DNA from: Okapia johnstoni
Lineage: Eukaryota > Chordata > Mammalia > Artiodactyla > Giraffidae
Assembly (NCBI GenBank): GCA_024291935.2
Contig: JAGTYA010000024.1
Location: forward strand, 5,828,001-5,892,000
Reading direction: 5' to 3'
Length of the DNA: 64,000 nt
Shown: positions 35,833 through 47,551 of the stretch, in pieces
Layout: each line of letters opens with the position of its first letter
Position numbering within the stretch: position 1 is the stretch's first letter
Notes under the pieces: model-generated
The model's input: the letters and a program-made list of their open reading frames with translations, nothing else
Told to the model about the DNA's origin: nothing
The model's database searches: none
Translations under genes and position numbers: made by a program

Positions 35833-36166
35833 TATTTTTTCTCCTCTTTTTAAAAAATCTTTTTTTATTTTGTATTGGGGTATAACTGATTAACAAACAA
35901 TGTTGTGATAGTTTCAGGTGAACCGTGAAGGGATTCAGCCATACGTATATACGTATCCATTCTCCCCCAGACTCCCCTCCCATCCAGGCAGCCACATAAC
36001 ATTGAGCAGAGTTGCCTGTCCTTTACAATAGGTCCTTGTTTGCTATCCATTTTAAATGTAGCAGTGTGCACATGACCATCCCAAGCTCCCTAACTGTCCT
36101 ATCCCTTCCCCCATTTCGTCCCCTCAGCAATCATAAGTTCCTTCTCTAAGTCTGTGAGTCTCCAGG
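35833..36166 (-). mobile_element. artiodactyl L1 3' end with target duplication
   Basis: Antisense L1: T-rich start (the poly(A) tail), 'ttttgtattggggtataactg', 'gtttcaggtgaaccgtgaagg', 'ggtccttgtttgctatcc', 'tctgtgagtctcc'. Flanks 'aagcctgtattct' at 35,820-35,832 and 36,167-36,179 are identical. 5'-truncated, no coding capacity. Confidence 0.85.
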
Positions 36167-36179
36167 AAGCCTGTATTCT

Positions 36180-36911
36180 GGTCCCAGGCAGGTCCCATGG
36201 ACCAGCTGTGTGATGTCAGTATGAGTCTTTTCCTACCTGGGGATTGAGGACATTAGGAAAGGGACAGTGGAGGAGAAGGAAGGCTACCTGCCTGAAAAAT
36301 GGGATGAGCCCAGATGAACTCTGAGATGTGCGATGAGTCAGTCTGTTTAAGAGAGACTGACACCAAATCACCCCACTTAACCCCAACCTCAACTCCCTCC
36401 CCCACCCTGCTCCCGCATTTCCTAAACAAACCCTAGAACATCACTGTTGGTCCCATGGAGTTAATGAGCACAAACCTGCCTCCTTATTTAATGCAAATTC
36501 CAGCTCACCTTATTGTGAAGGAGTTTCAGTTCATTTGTACTTTCTTGGTGACACAATCCATCCCTGTCTCCAGCAGAGCCTCTAATCCCTGCAATTTCCA
36601 TGGTGTTAGTAATTATGAGGAAAAAGTCTGAAGCACAGAAATTCTGCATCCTGTCTATAAGACTGCACACTTCCTGGAGTTTATTAAATTTATTTTGCAG
36701 GAACTGAGATTAAACTCACTGTGCAGCTCCAGAAGGCAAAACAAGGACCAGCTGGCAGAATTTTCCAGAATGCAGGTGGGATTCAAAGGAAGAAGCACTT
36801 CTGATCATCAGAGCTGGTTGGTACCAAGCGAACTGTATCGGGAAGCCAGGGTCAAGGCCAGCAGTGTTCAGAGCCCAGGGTGGCCACTGTGAGGACAGTG
36901 AGGAGTAAGGG
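36180..36911. other. single-copy-looking DNA
   Basis: No recognisable repeats or supported genes. A 65-codon plus-strand frame at 36,695-36,892 lacks motifs. Confidence 0.45.
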
Positions 36912-36922
36912 CTGTGGGCCAT

Positions 36923-37147
36923 GGTGGTGGTGGTGGTTTAGCCACTAAATCACGTCCATCTCTGTGACCCCGTGGACTATAAGCCGCCAGGCTCCTCTGT
37001 CCACCGAGGTCTCCAGGCAAGAATACTGGAGCGGGTTACCATTCCCTTCTCCAGAGGATCTTCTTGGACCAGGGATCGAACCTGTATCTCCTGCGTCTCC
37101 TGCATTGACAGGCAGATTCTTTACCATGGAGCCACCAGGGAAGCCCA
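36923..37147 (-). mobile_element. Bov-tA SINE with target duplication
   Basis: Reverse-complement Bov-tA ('gtttagccactaaatcacgtcc' to 'gagccaccagggaagccca'), with a (GGT)n run at its left edge. Flanks 'ctgtgggccat' and 'ctgtggaccat' differ at one base. Confidence 0.93.
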
Positions 37148-37158
37148 CTGTGGACCAT

Positions 37159-39904
37159 ACCTGGGTCTATTTCTCAACTCACACTTTTCAGGAGTTTGGA
37201 AGAGTGAGTCAACTTTCCTAAGCCTGTTTTTGCATTTCCTCCACTGTAAGAAGGTGACGTCCCTGCCTAGCACAGAGCTATGTCCAGCAAGTGGCCATGC
37301 TAAAATGTCATCACTTACAGCTGGGGGGTAGGTTTCCTCCCCCCTCCAGTCTCCCCATTAACAGTGTGGAAGCTAAGGCAGAGAGAGGTTAGGTAAGTTA
37401 CCAAAGGTCACACAGCCAGTTAAGTGGTGGAAGAGGGATTTGAACTAGGGCACTCAGGTTCTAGAACCCATGTTCTTAGCCACTACACTGTTTTTTGGCA
37501 ACAGAGGGGTGGGTCCATTTTGACTTTGGGAAGAGTCTTCCAGCAGCCAGTCTAGGTGGTTGATTCGGGGACCCAAAACTGGAACCTGATGAAACAGCTT
37601 TAGAAACACACGACCACTGTCCAGTGAGCTGGTCTCATCTACTGGATCGTGGCACCATCTCTGGACCCAAACATGAACATGTCAGGTTCCCATGCTGGCC
37701 TTAGACCAAACTACCGGGAAGCCCCCGAGTCTGTGGTTAGTGGCAGATACAGCACAGGGGGCACATGTGCTCCTCAGGAATGCTGTTGACAAAGACTCAG
37801 ATGTAGAGCAAAAGCTAGAAAGGCCTGCATCATGGGGAAGCAACACCTGGAGACGGAGCAGCATGAGCAGGTGTAGCCAGACTCTCAGACCCATAGAGCC
37901 TGAACCAGGCTAGCAGGAAGCGAGGAACAGAGACCTTTGTCACAACCGCACCTGGATGAAGGGTTGTCACTGGTTGCCTAGTGAAGAGCTATTGGAAACT
38001 CAAACAGAGATTTCATCCAGGCATTCCTTCTTGGAGACTTATTAAACTTATTCTACATACTTGTTATGTGCTGGTGCCCACCACAGGAGTGGTCAAGACC
38101 AACCAGGCTCTACCCACATGGAGCCTGTATTCTCCGGGACCCCCATTATTCGGGATACTGAATGCTGGCCGACACCATGGACACACCCGCAAGTGTCAAT
38201 GGTTTAATAAAAATGTCCTTCACATTCACATCACAGTATGATGTGGGTCTGTTGGCTCTTCTCTACCTTAGAGCTTTGCTGTCTGGGACAGGTGGCCCCT
38301 GAGGTCACTCTGAATGGGAAAAGTAGCATGGAGTCACATTAGCTCTTTGCCATCTCAGCCTGGAAGTGACATGTTACTTCTGCTCATGGTCCATTGGTCA
38401 GAATGAGTCACGTGGTGAGGACTTAGCTGCAGGGGAAACTGGGAAATTCAGGGCAGCATCAGCAGATTCAGAGCTAGAAAGACACCGCCATAATGAGAAG
38501 CATTGCCAGATACTGGAAAAGGGGCCATCTGGCAGTGATCAGGACTCCACATCCTCGGGCCCAATCCAACATGAGCAAGATCCCAAGCAAGCTCTGGAGT
38601 GCTGCCAGCATTTCCCCATTCTGGTCCAATGATGTTAGTAACATCCACAACTCGACAATGCCTTGGCCACAGGCTCCATCGAGTATCATTCAAAGTTGCA
38701 TTTAGTTTTATAGTTCATGTACAGTGACTTGTTAACAGTTCTCTTCACAGAGGCTGAACTTTCTCAAGGAATCATCCAGTCAGTGTCTTAAAGCTCTTGA
38801 GTCTAGGAGCTCCTTAGATCACACCATACACAGCCTAATGGAGAGGCAGGCACCACAGGACCACAGTCAAGTTCAGGAGCCCAGAAAGGGCCACACCAGA
38901 AAGACAGCCCCTAGAGAATGTCACCTCAGCAAGGCATCACTTTTCCTCTGGCTAACAGACAACTTGAACACCACTTTTCTCCTCGGTGTGACAGGAAGGG
39001 CAAAGAGAAACAAGATTGGGGTGAGGACGGAGTCTCTGAGAAGAGCCTCGTTAGTGGGAAGGATGTGGGTGCTAGCTCTGGAATGTTCCATGACAGGGAC
39101 TGAGTGGCCAGCCTTCAAGCTTTCATTAAATGTGACAGCAGGAGAATTGGGAGACACAGCCAATTCATCACGTCTCCTCACCTGAGCAATGCTAATGTTT
39201 CTGAGTGACCAGGGTCTCCTTCTCAGGAGGCTGCAGGAACCAGGAAATCAAAGGTCACAGAGTCATGGGACTGGCAGGGACCCCAGAACAGTTGCCAGTC
39301 CAGGCTCCTCATTTTAACTGTGGCCCATGCTCCTGAAATGCTCCCACATTCATTACCTCAAGAACCTGAGTGTGTTGTGGAGGGTGGGAAGAGAAAGTTC
39401 AAATTATCTCCACATGTCTGAAGAGAAAATCGATCCACAGAGAGGATAGTGCCTCGTCTAAGGTCACACAGCTGGTGTGTGGAGAAGCTGGGTGTGAAAA
39501 CCAGGTCTCTGCTGGTTTCCATGCTGCTATTTCTCTCCAGGAACCAGAGAAGTGATGAGGCCCGAATTCACTCAGTAACAGCAAGCCATACTTTATCCTA
39601 AAGAGATATTGTTCTGATATGTGATTGAGGGATCACCTTTCCAGCCCCTGAAACTTTATCAATCAGGACAAGCAAGGCTCTGCTGCAGTAACAAATAGTC
39701 CCCATATCACCAAAGATCAAAAATCTATCACTCAGGTTTTGTGTTCATTGAGGCCCAACTAGTCTCTGCCCCTTGTGGTCTTCACTCAGGGACTTGGGCC
39801 TATGAGTGGCCACCATTTGCTACATTGCCAGTCCCTGTAGCAGATTAACAGAAGGGCCTCTCATCAATATTAAATGCTAAAGTTCATTGTTGGAACACTC
39901 CACT
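37159..39904. other. single-copy-looking DNA with MIR and older repeats
   Basis: MIR relics on the minus strand at 37,360-37,495 ('gagaggttaggtaag', 'ggtcacacagccagttaagtgg') and 39,405-39,545 ('ggtcacacagctggtgtg'). 38,345-38,460 ('catggtccattggtcagaatgagtcacgtgg') is an old repeat tail. No supported gene. Confidence 0.45.
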
Positions 39905-40275
39905 GTTGCAGTCAACTTAAGCTGCCATAACAAGGTACTAGAATAGTACTGGGTAGCTTAAACAACAGGAATTTATTTCTCACAGTTATGGAGACTAGAA
40001 GTCCAAGATCAAGGTGCTGGCAGGGTTGGCCTCTAGTGAACCCCCCACCCCCCTACCCCCGTCTCTCTCTATATTCTTCTCTCTCGGTTGCAGACAGCTA
40101 CCTTCTTGCTGTATCTTCACATGACCTTTGCTCCTGCCTGAGTGTGGAGAGGAGGGAAAGCAAGCTCTGGTGTCTGTTCTTATAAGGACACTAATCCCAT
40201 CACAAGGGCTTCAACCTCAGGACTTCATGCACGTGTGCTCAGTCCATAGACACAATTCAGCCCATAGCAAATACT
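39905..40275 (-). mobile_element. MaLR-type LTR relic
   Basis: Antisense MaLR wording: 'taagctgccataacaaggtactag', 'cttaaacaacaggaatttatttctcacagttatggag', 'aagtccaagatcaaggtgctgg', 'ttataaggacactaatcccatcac'. Internally shortened. The family (MST/MLT class) is old and shared among placental mammals. Confidence 0.75.
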
Positions 40276-41294
40276 TTTGCTTACAACAAATTAGCCAGAA
40301 TGAGTTGCTCAACTACTCCCCCCAAACCGCAGGGGGCTGGGAAGTCCACCCTTCCTTGTGGAGAGCAGGAATCTTGGGCAAAAGGTGCTGGTGACAGCCA
40401 CACCCAGCTTTCTAGCAGGGGTGACTCGGTGGCTGCTGCTGCCTTTTAGCAAAGTCACAGGACCCTGGAGCAGGCGAACTGCTGAGAGAAATATCGTAAT
40501 AATAACTTCCATTGAGAAACTGTCCCAAGTCAGGCCAATGATATGTTCTATACATGATCTAATGTAAACATCACATGTATGGGGAGGTGTTGTCACTCCC
40601 TTTTACAGGTTTATCTGCACACAAATGGCTATTGAGCATCCTTTCTGTGCCAAGTTATGCTCTAGACAGCTTGAAATAGCAGTGAGCAAAACCAGCCCAA
40701 TCTTTGAGTTTACATTTTACCATAGAACATGGATAATAACCAGATGAACAAGTGTGCATATGATCCTTGGTGTCAGAGAGGGACACTTGCTAGAGAAGAA
40801 TAAAGCCGAGGGCAGAGGGAGCCATGGAGAGGCTGCGGCCATGGGGTAAAAAGGCCATCTAGTGGGGGCACCTCTGAGCAGAGACCTGAGTGAGGTGGGT
40901 CCTGTGGATCCATGTGGAAGAGCATCTGGGACAGAGGGAAGGGCACATACCAAGGGCCCAGGGTGGGAACATACTGGGTGTGGTCACATCCTGTGACCAG
41001 TGGAGCTGGAGCAGAGTGAGGAAGAAAGGGAGGGGGGAGAGGTCACAGAGGATGGGGATCGGGTCAGGTCAAGGCCAGAGAGGCCTTGAGAGGAGCCTTG
41101 GACATCATCCTGGGTGTGAGCTAACCTGGGGGTAAGCCAGGTGGGAGGGCACCTGGGCAATGTAATGTTGGCACTGGGCAATTCTGCCCCCAAATCCTGG
41201 CTCTGCACTCCCCAGCTAGCTGCACTTCAGCAAGTGTGTCTTGAGTTCCTTGTCCTCAGAGATGTCATCCCACCAGCTTCCAGTGACATCCGAT
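40276..41294. other. non-coding DNA with an old repeat of unnamed family
   Basis: 40,625-41,120 follows the 'ttctgtgccaagttatgctctagac', 'gcagagacctgagtgaggtggg', 'gagctggagcagagtgagg' order of the ancient repeat also sampled at 11.64 and 14.19 kb. No gene supported. Confidence 0.45.
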
Positions 41295-41490
41295 TGAAAG
41301 TGAAAGTGAAGTCACTCAGTTGTGACCCCATGGACTGTAGTCTGCCAGGCTCCTCCACCCATGGGATTTCCAGGCAAGAATACTGGAGTGGGTTGCCATT
41401 TCCTTCTCCAGGGGAATCTTCCTGACCCAGGGATTGAACCCTGGTCTCCCACACTGCAGGCAGACTCTTTACCATCTGAGCCACCAGGGG
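41295..41490 (-). mobile_element. Bov-tA SINE
   Basis: Reverse-complement copy from 'gaaagtgaaagtgaagtcactcag' to 'catctgagccaccaggggg'. The left end has a small deletion relative to other copies in this window. Confidence 0.92.
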
Positions 41491-43009
41491 GAAGGACATT
41501 TAAATGACTCAGCATGGGCCTGGCACACAGCTGGTGGGGCCACCTCTCATGACACCAGGGCACCTCCTTAGCTGTTCCTGACAGTGTTTCTGCCCCTCCC
41601 CCATCTCCAGACCACCTCCCGTCTCCAGAATTGTCACCGCCTTGTCACTGCAAGTGACATTCTCCCCATGAGAGGGTCCCAGGGGCTGCCTTCCCAGTTA
41701 GCTTCCCCCTCCCCACTGCCCCACCACCCAGCAGGGGGACCCCACAACCTTTCTGTGCATCACCCTGCTCCCAGCACGGGTGGCTGGACCCAGAGTAATC
41801 ATCTAACCCAAGCTGGGCCAGGCAGGAGTTTGGTAGCAGACCCATGAGTTAATTTTTCCCTTGGCCAGACATGTAACATGTAAACTGCCTAACTCAAGTG
41901 GTCTGCAGTGGGGCTTAGTCATGAGCCTGGACAAGGAGGATGCAGGGGATGACGGAGAGCACGGAGAGGCATGGGGAGCACAATGTATGAGAAGAGCAGA
42001 GACCCCAAACTGTGAGGGGGAGCCCTAGCTCTGCCCACTGCCTGACTCTCTCTTCTGGGGTCTGACCACACTCCTGCCCTTGGATCTGGGAGGCCACCCT
42101 GGGTCCTGGACCCCCTCTGGGTGTAAATTAGCCTAAGGGAGTTTCTGATTCCTGCCACCAAGACAGCTTCATGGCCTATGACTGCACACTCTTCTTTCAA
42201 GGCCCCATTCATCTGTGGCCCCTTCATGGAGCCATCCTGACCTACCCTGGCTGGGCGTCTCCTGCCACCTCCAACTTCAACACCTTGAACCTCCCCATAA
42301 CCCTCCTGCTTATCAGTGATGTTTGGCCGTGTATCTCATCATTGCCACTGGGCTGTCTCCTCCCAGCAGGGCTGTGAATACCATTTCCTGACTCAAACCC
42401 TAAGCCCCAGGCCCCAGGGCAAGCCGTGCATACAGCAGGTGCTTGGGGCCAGTCTCTTGAGCCAAGAGCTCATCAGAGCAGAGGTGACTTCACTGGGCTC
42501 TCCCTGTGCACACATTTGCACTTCCTGCCTCCATCATCCCACTGAATCCTCATGAGGAGCCAGACGTCCTAGGTTCAAGTCTCAGCCCTCTCGCCAACTA
42601 GCTGTGTGACCTGGGCAAGCTGTGGGCCTCGGTTTCTCATCTGTAAATTGGGAATAATCACAGTGCCTCCCTCATGAGGTTGCTGTGTGGATTAAATGAG
42701 TTAACACAGGGATGGGCTTGACTTGTCCCCAACACCAGTAGATGCAAACATCAGCTATTTTGAGGTTGACACAGACAAGGCAGCCTGTGGCCTAAGGTTA
42801 CTGGTCCACACAACAGCACATACCCTGCTCGGGAAATGTGGAGATGCTGGGCCCATCGCTCACTACCACTGGCACCACGCTGACGTCCAACTATGAGGCT
42901 GGTGGCCTGTGGGACAGGCTATTCTGAACAGTAGCACACGTGTGTTAATAGAGAACTAAGGAGGAAGTGTGCACAGACAAGCCTGAGGATGCTGCTAAAG
43001 CCCCGTGCA
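41491..43009. other. single-copy-looking DNA with one MIR
   Basis: Clear plus-strand MIR at 42,555-42,720: 'gttcaagtctcagccctctc', 'agctgtgtgacctgggcaag', 'tttctcatctgtaaattggg', 'ggattaaatgagttaacac'. No supported gene. Confidence 0.55.
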
Positions 43010-43529
43010 GATGCTGACCAGAAAGAAAAAGGTGGGTGTTCTGGGCAGAGCAACAGTCAGCAGGGAATGTTCACCAGGAGGTACTGAAGCAGCCAGAGCA
43101 GTTGGTAAAAATGCAGAAATATGCCTTTTCATACTGTTCATGGGGTTCTCAAGGCAAGAATACTGAAGAGTTTTGCCATTCCCCACTCCAGTGGACCACA
43201 TTTTGTCAGAACTCTCCACCATGACCCGTCCGTTTTGGGTGGCCCTACACAGCATGGCTCATAGTTTCATTGAGTGAGACAAGGCTGCGGTCTATGTGAT
43301 TAAATTGGTTAGTCTTTTGTGATTGTGGTTTTCATTCTGTCTGCCCTCTGATGGAGAAGGATAAGAGTTTTATGGAAACTTCCTGATGGGAGAGACTGAC
43401 CGAGGGAGAAACTGGGTTTTGTTCTGATGGGCAGGGTCATGCTCAGTAAATCTTTAATCCAATTTTCTGTTGATGGGTGGAGCTGTGTTCCCTCCCTGCT
43501 ATTTACCTAGAGCCAACTATGGTGGAAGG

Positions 43530-43742
43530 GCTTCCCTGGTGGCTCAGATGGTTAAGAGTCTGCCTGAGGTATGGGAGACCAGGGTTCAATCCCTGGGTCA
43601 GGAAGATCCCCTGGAGAAGGAAATGGCAACCCACTCCAGTATTCTTGCCTGGAAAATCCCATGGGTGGAGGAGCCTGGTAGGCTACAGTCCATGGGGTCA
43701 CAAAGAGTCAGATACAACTGAGTGACTTCACTTTCACTTTCA
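43530..43742 (+). mobile_element. Bov-tA SINE nested in BovB
   Basis: Full plus-strand Bov-tA ('gcttccctggtggctcagatgg' to 'ctgagtgacttcactttcactttc'). Flanks 'aactatggtggaagg' (43,515-43,529) and 'aactatggtgaagg' (43,743-43,756) form the target duplication, showing it landed after the BovB was in place. Confidence 0.95.
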
Positions 43743-43822
43743 AACTATGGTGAAGGTAATGAAGATAATGATGACCTCCTTTAAAAGACCTGCTGAAGGA
43801 GGCAGACCACCTGACCTGCCTC

Positions 43823-44638
43823 TTGAGAAACCTGTATGCAGGTCAGGAAGCAACAGTTAGAACTGGACATGGAACAACAGACTGGTTCCAAATAGGAAAA
43901 GGAGTACGTCAAGGCTGTATATTGTCACCCTGCTTATTTAACTTCTATGCAGAGTACATCATGAGAAATGCTGGACTGGAAGAAGCACAAGCTGGAATCA
44001 AGATTTCTGGGAGAAATATCAATAACCTCAGATATGTAGATGACACCACCCTTATGGCAGAAAGTGAAGAACTGAAGAGTCTCTTGATGAAAGTGAAAGA
44101 GGAGAGTGAAAAAGTTGGCTTAAAGCTCAGCGTTCAGAAAACTAAGATCATGGCATCTGATACCATCAGTTCATGGGAAGTAGACGGGGAAACAGTGGAA
44201 ACAGTGTCAGACTTTATTTTGGGGGGCTCCAAAATCACTGTTGATGGTGATTGCAGCCATGAAATTAAAAGACGCTTACTCCTTGGAAGGAAAGTTATGA
44301 CCAACCTAGACAGCATATTAAAAAGCAGAGACATTACTTTGCCAGCAAAGGTCCATCTAGTCAAGGCTATGGTTTTTCCAGTAGTCATGTATGGATGTGA
44401 GAGTTGGACTATAAAGAAAGCTGAGTGCCAAAGAATTGATGCTTTTGAACTGTGGTGTTGGAGAAGACTCTTGAGAGTCCCTTGGACTGCAAGGAGATCC
44501 AACCAGTCCAACCTAAAGAAAATCAGTCTTGAATGTTCATTGGAAGGGATTGATGCTGAGGCTGAAACTCCTAGACTTTGGCCACCTGATGCGAAGAGCT
44601 GGCTCACTGGAAAAGACCCTGATGTTGGGAAAGATTGA
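43823..44638 (+). pseudogene. BovB ORF2 reverse-transcriptase fragment
   Basis: A 271-codon open segment from the middle and end of BovB ORF2. Early residues 'GKGVRQGCILSPCLFNFY' are the conserved RT block preceding the catalytic box, and 'NNLRYVDDTTLMAES' holds the YxDD active-site motif (YVDD, residues about 73-76). 'AFELWCWRRLLRVPW' belongs to the C-terminal region. Near 44,548 a one-base insertion shifts the frame, so the last 30 or so residues are not BovB protein. No endonuclease domain precedes it; the frame is a relic. Confidence 0.9.
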
Positions 44639-45021
44639 GGGCAGGAGGAGAAGGGGATGACAGAGGATAAGATGGCTGGATGTCATCACCGACTCAATGG
44701 ACATAAGTTTGAGCAAACTCTGGGAGTTGGTGATGGACAGGGAAGCCTGATGTGTACAGTCCATGGGGTTACAAAGAGTCGGACACGTCTGAGCAACTGA
44801 ATTGAACTGAACTGATCAGCCTCCACCCTGAGTCCGCTCCCATACTGCCCCAGCCCCTCTCCAGGTGTCCTCCCCACCCCCACTCCAGTAACTAAATAGT
44901 TACCAAGCAGCCCAGCAGGTGGCCTTGGGGCCCCACCCAGCTCTAGCAGCCTCCAACCCTATTGGTCAGTGCCTTGGGCCTACTGGTTGGTAAGTATTTT
45001 CAACCTCTCTTATTTTGATCT

Positions 45022-45024
<3 letters not shown>

Positions 45025-45080
<56 letters not shown>
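45025..45080. repeat. (TA)28 microsatellite
   Basis: Uninterrupted TA dinucleotide tract abutting the T/A-rich tail of an antisense CHR SINE, from which it probably grew. Such a long pure tract should be highly polymorphic and may form cruciforms. Confidence 0.95.
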
Positions 45081-45084
<4 letters not shown>

Positions 45085-45085
<1 letters not shown>

Positions 45086-45362
45086 GTTTGTTTATTAATT
45101 TACTTGTGGCCGCGCTGGGTTTCCTTTGCTGTGAGTGGACTTTAGCTGCGGTGAACGGGGTGGGGCAGGGGTGGCTCCTCTCTAGTTTCAGTGCACAGGC
45201 CTCTTGTTGAAGTGGCTTTCCTTGTTTCGGAGTACAGGCTATAGTTGTAGCGCACAGGCTCAGTTGCCCCACAGCATGTGGAATCTTCCCGGACCAGGGA
45301 TTGACCCGTGTCCCCTGCATTGTCAGGCAGATTCTTAACCACTGGACCACCTCGGAAGTCCC
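45085..45362 (-). mobile_element. CHR-type SINE
   Basis: Antisense copy: 'ttgtggccgcgctgggtttcc', 'agctgcggtgaacggggtgg', 'gcatgtggaatcttcccggaccaggg', ending 'taaccactggaccacctcggaagtccc'. Confidence 0.92.
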
Positions 45363-45981
45363 TATTTTTGCCTGCTTGGAACCCACTCCCTCTTTCTTTA
45401 GAGTACCACCTCCTCCATTTTTCTTTGGGGACCCCCTGACACCACATCCTAGGTCCTCGGTGGCTTGGGTTCTAGAAGATGAGCACATTACGTCAGTCTG
45501 GACAGTTAGTAATTAGAAATACTGCACATGACCTCTGGCGATAGCAACTAGCTTAGGGATGGGTGTGTACCTCAGGACTGATCAATGAAATTCCATCCTG
45601 AGACTTTTTTGGAATTACTGAGCTAGTGAAGCTTTCCCTTCTGTTGAAACTTCTGGGAGCTTCCAGGAAGAAAGGGGTTATGTGGTAGAGAAGGGGAAAA
45701 TGGGAGCAATAAGAATCAATTTACAGGAAGAGATGAATTCCTGAAGACTTCATCTGACCCCCAGGATCCAGCCATACCTGAAATTCCCTTGGACTTCTCA
45801 TTTAATAAGCTTATAGTTCCTTTTCTGCATTTCTTTCCCTTATAATCAAAAGGATATTACTATTCCCATTAAATATTGTCCCTGGGAAGTAACTTATCTA
45901 CAGTTATGCATCTGGTCACACACAGAGATTCAAGTCCAAATCCAGCTGTCTCTAGTGGTGATGGTCTTAGAAGAAAGCTCT
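45363..45981. other. non-coding DNA with an ancient repeat
   Basis: 45,540-45,850 parallels the 28.34-28.72 kb relic ('ggtgtgtacctcaggactgatcaatgaaattcc', 'ggatccagccatacctgaaattcccttggacttctc'). No gene seen. Confidence 0.4.
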
Positions 45982-45993
45982 AAGAGTTGGGCT

Positions 45994-46228
45994 GAGAGGG
46001 GACTTCCCTGGTGGTCCAGTGCTTAAGAATCTACCTTCCAATGCAGGGGATTCAGGTTCAATCCCTGATCGGGGAACTAAGATCCCACACGTCTCAGGGC
46101 AACTAAGCCCTCGTGCAGCAACAAGAGAGAAGCCCACGAGCCACAGCAAAAGGTCCCACGAGCTGCAACTAAGACCTGATGCAGCCAAGTAAATAAAATA
46201 AATATTTTTTGTTTAAAAAAAATGGAAA
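45994..46228 (+). mobile_element. CHR-type SINE with 12-bp target duplication
   Basis: Sense copy 'ggacttccctggtggtccagtgc' to 'gatgcagccaagtaaataaaataaat' plus an A-rich tail. Identical flanks 'aagagttgggct' at 45,982-45,993 and 46,229-46,240. Confidence 0.95.
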
Positions 46229-46240
46229 AAGAGTTGGGCT

Positions 46241-46914
46241 TAGGGAAGCAAAGTAACAGCCCCTGCTCAAGATGCAATTTGCAAAGTCTAAAATTACTCA
46301 GCGAGGCAATCTGATTTAAGGAGACCAAAATTGCCAGCAATCTCCACAATTTCCTGGAATCCTCACCACTCACCTCCCAGGGCCAGTCTGTCCACGCACC
46401 ATGACAGTTCTGTTATCAGGCTTGGCAGGACACAAGCTGTTGCTGTTACTGCCAGTCCAAATAGGTGGTGACGTACAGTGGAAGGTAATTTTCCTCTCTC
46501 TTGCTTCCTGGGGAGCAGCTCCTGGGTTGCCAGCAGGACAGCCTGGTGGGGGATGGGAGAGTCTCCAGGAGGCCAAGGGCTCAAATGAACCCTGACAGGT
46601 AATCATTCCCCAGAGCAGCAGGTGAGTCGTGATTAGCACTCCCAGGGAGAGAAAGAGGTGGCCGTGCCTCGCCAGCTCCCTAGGACTCCAGCCTGGAGGT
46701 TGAGTGGATCCAGTGCAGGGGAAAGGAGGCCCCCAGTGCTGTGGGATCATCTTCCTGGTACGGCCCAGGATCACCCACCAAAAGGCCCTTTTATGTTGGT
46801 CTCTGTTTGGGGATGTGAAGTTAAAGGTCAAGGTAAAGCAGAGACCATGATCCCTGAACAGTACCATCATCTGTGTCTCCTGTCTGGTGACCCCCTTGAA
46901 GATGGGGAGGGTCT
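46241..46914. other. single-copy-looking DNA with a speculative exon
   Basis: A minus-strand frame of 192 codons (46,370-46,948) starts inside a Bov-A2 and so is not a gene as a whole. Within it a possible 169-bp exon is bounded by a pyrimidine-rich acceptor and a consensus GTGAGT donor (see findings). No homology recognised. Confidence 0.3.
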
Positions 46915-46925
46915 CATCCCACTGT

Positions 46926-47191
46926 CGGAGAAGGCAAAGGCACCCCACTCCAGTACTCTTGCCTGGAAAATCCCATGGATGGAGGAGCCTGGTGGGCTGC
47001 AGTCCATGGGGTCGCTAAGAGTCGGACATGACTGAGTGACTTCACTTTCACTTTTCACTTTCATGCATCGGAGAAGGAAATGGCGACCCACTCCAGTGTT
47101 CTTGCCTGGAGAATCCCAGGGATGGGAGAGCCGTCTATGGGGTCGCACAGAGTCAGACACAACCGAAGCGACTTAGCAGCAGCAGCAGAAG
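46926..47191 (+). mobile_element. Bov-A2 SINE with perfect target duplication
   Basis: Two Bov-A units in tandem without a tRNA head: unit one 'ggagaaggcaaaggcacccc' to 'ctgagtgacttcactttcac', unit two 'ggagaaggaaatggcgaccc' to 'cgaagcgacttagcagcagc'. An 11-bp deletion lies in unit two near 'gggagagccgtctatgg'. Flanks 'catcccactgt' at 46,915-46,925 and 47,192-47,202 are identical. Confidence 0.96.
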
Positions 47192-47414
47192 CATCCCACT
47201 GTTGGCTCCTAAAGGCCCAGCACAGTGCTAGCAACTAGGAAAGCTTTGTTACGTATTTGTTGACTGATGGAATAAGTGGAAAAACAACTGAACTGAGAGG
47301 CCCTCACTTCACAGGTGGGGAAATTTTTCAAGGTCCCTGCCAGGGTGGCTGTCTGGAAAGGCAAAGGAACCAGCAGCAACGAAAAGTACCTGAGCTCAGC
47401 TTCCTGCTTTTATT

Positions 47415-47551
47415 TATTTTTTCTTTTTTTTAAAAATTTTGGCTGCACACACACAGCACATGGGATCTTAGTTCCCCAAACAGGAATCAAACCCACACCC
47501 CTTGTATTGGAAATAGAGTCTCAACCACTGGACCACCAGGGAAGTTCTCAG
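47415..47551 (-). mobile_element. CHR-type SINE, short
   Basis: Antisense copy with 'aaattttggctgcacacacac', 'gggatcttagttccccaaacagg', ending 'tcaaccactggaccaccagggaag'. The middle repeat blocks are absent. Confidence 0.88.

Larger units (their letters stand above)
43010..44815 (+). mobile_element. composite BovB LINE, internally deleted
   Basis: Left part (to about 43,795) carries 5'-region wording such as 'catactgttcatggggttctcaagg' and 'ctctccaccatgacccgtccg'. From about 43,795 it jumps into the ORF2 reverse transcriptase and continues to the 3' terminus near 44,815, so the endonuclease half is missing. A Bov-tA sits within it at 43,530-43,742. The left boundary is approximate. Confidence 0.85.

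Noticed and set aside
37540..38260. Possible processed pseudogene followed by 'aataaaa' at about 38,202
   Set aside because: Translations contain many stops in all phases, no protein family is recognisable and there is no poly(A) tract or target duplication.
46370..46948. 192-codon minus-strand frame with a hydrophobic stretch
   Set aside because: Its start lies in a Bov-A2 SINE, so the whole frame cannot be an old gene. Only a short internal segment is kept as a speculative exon.
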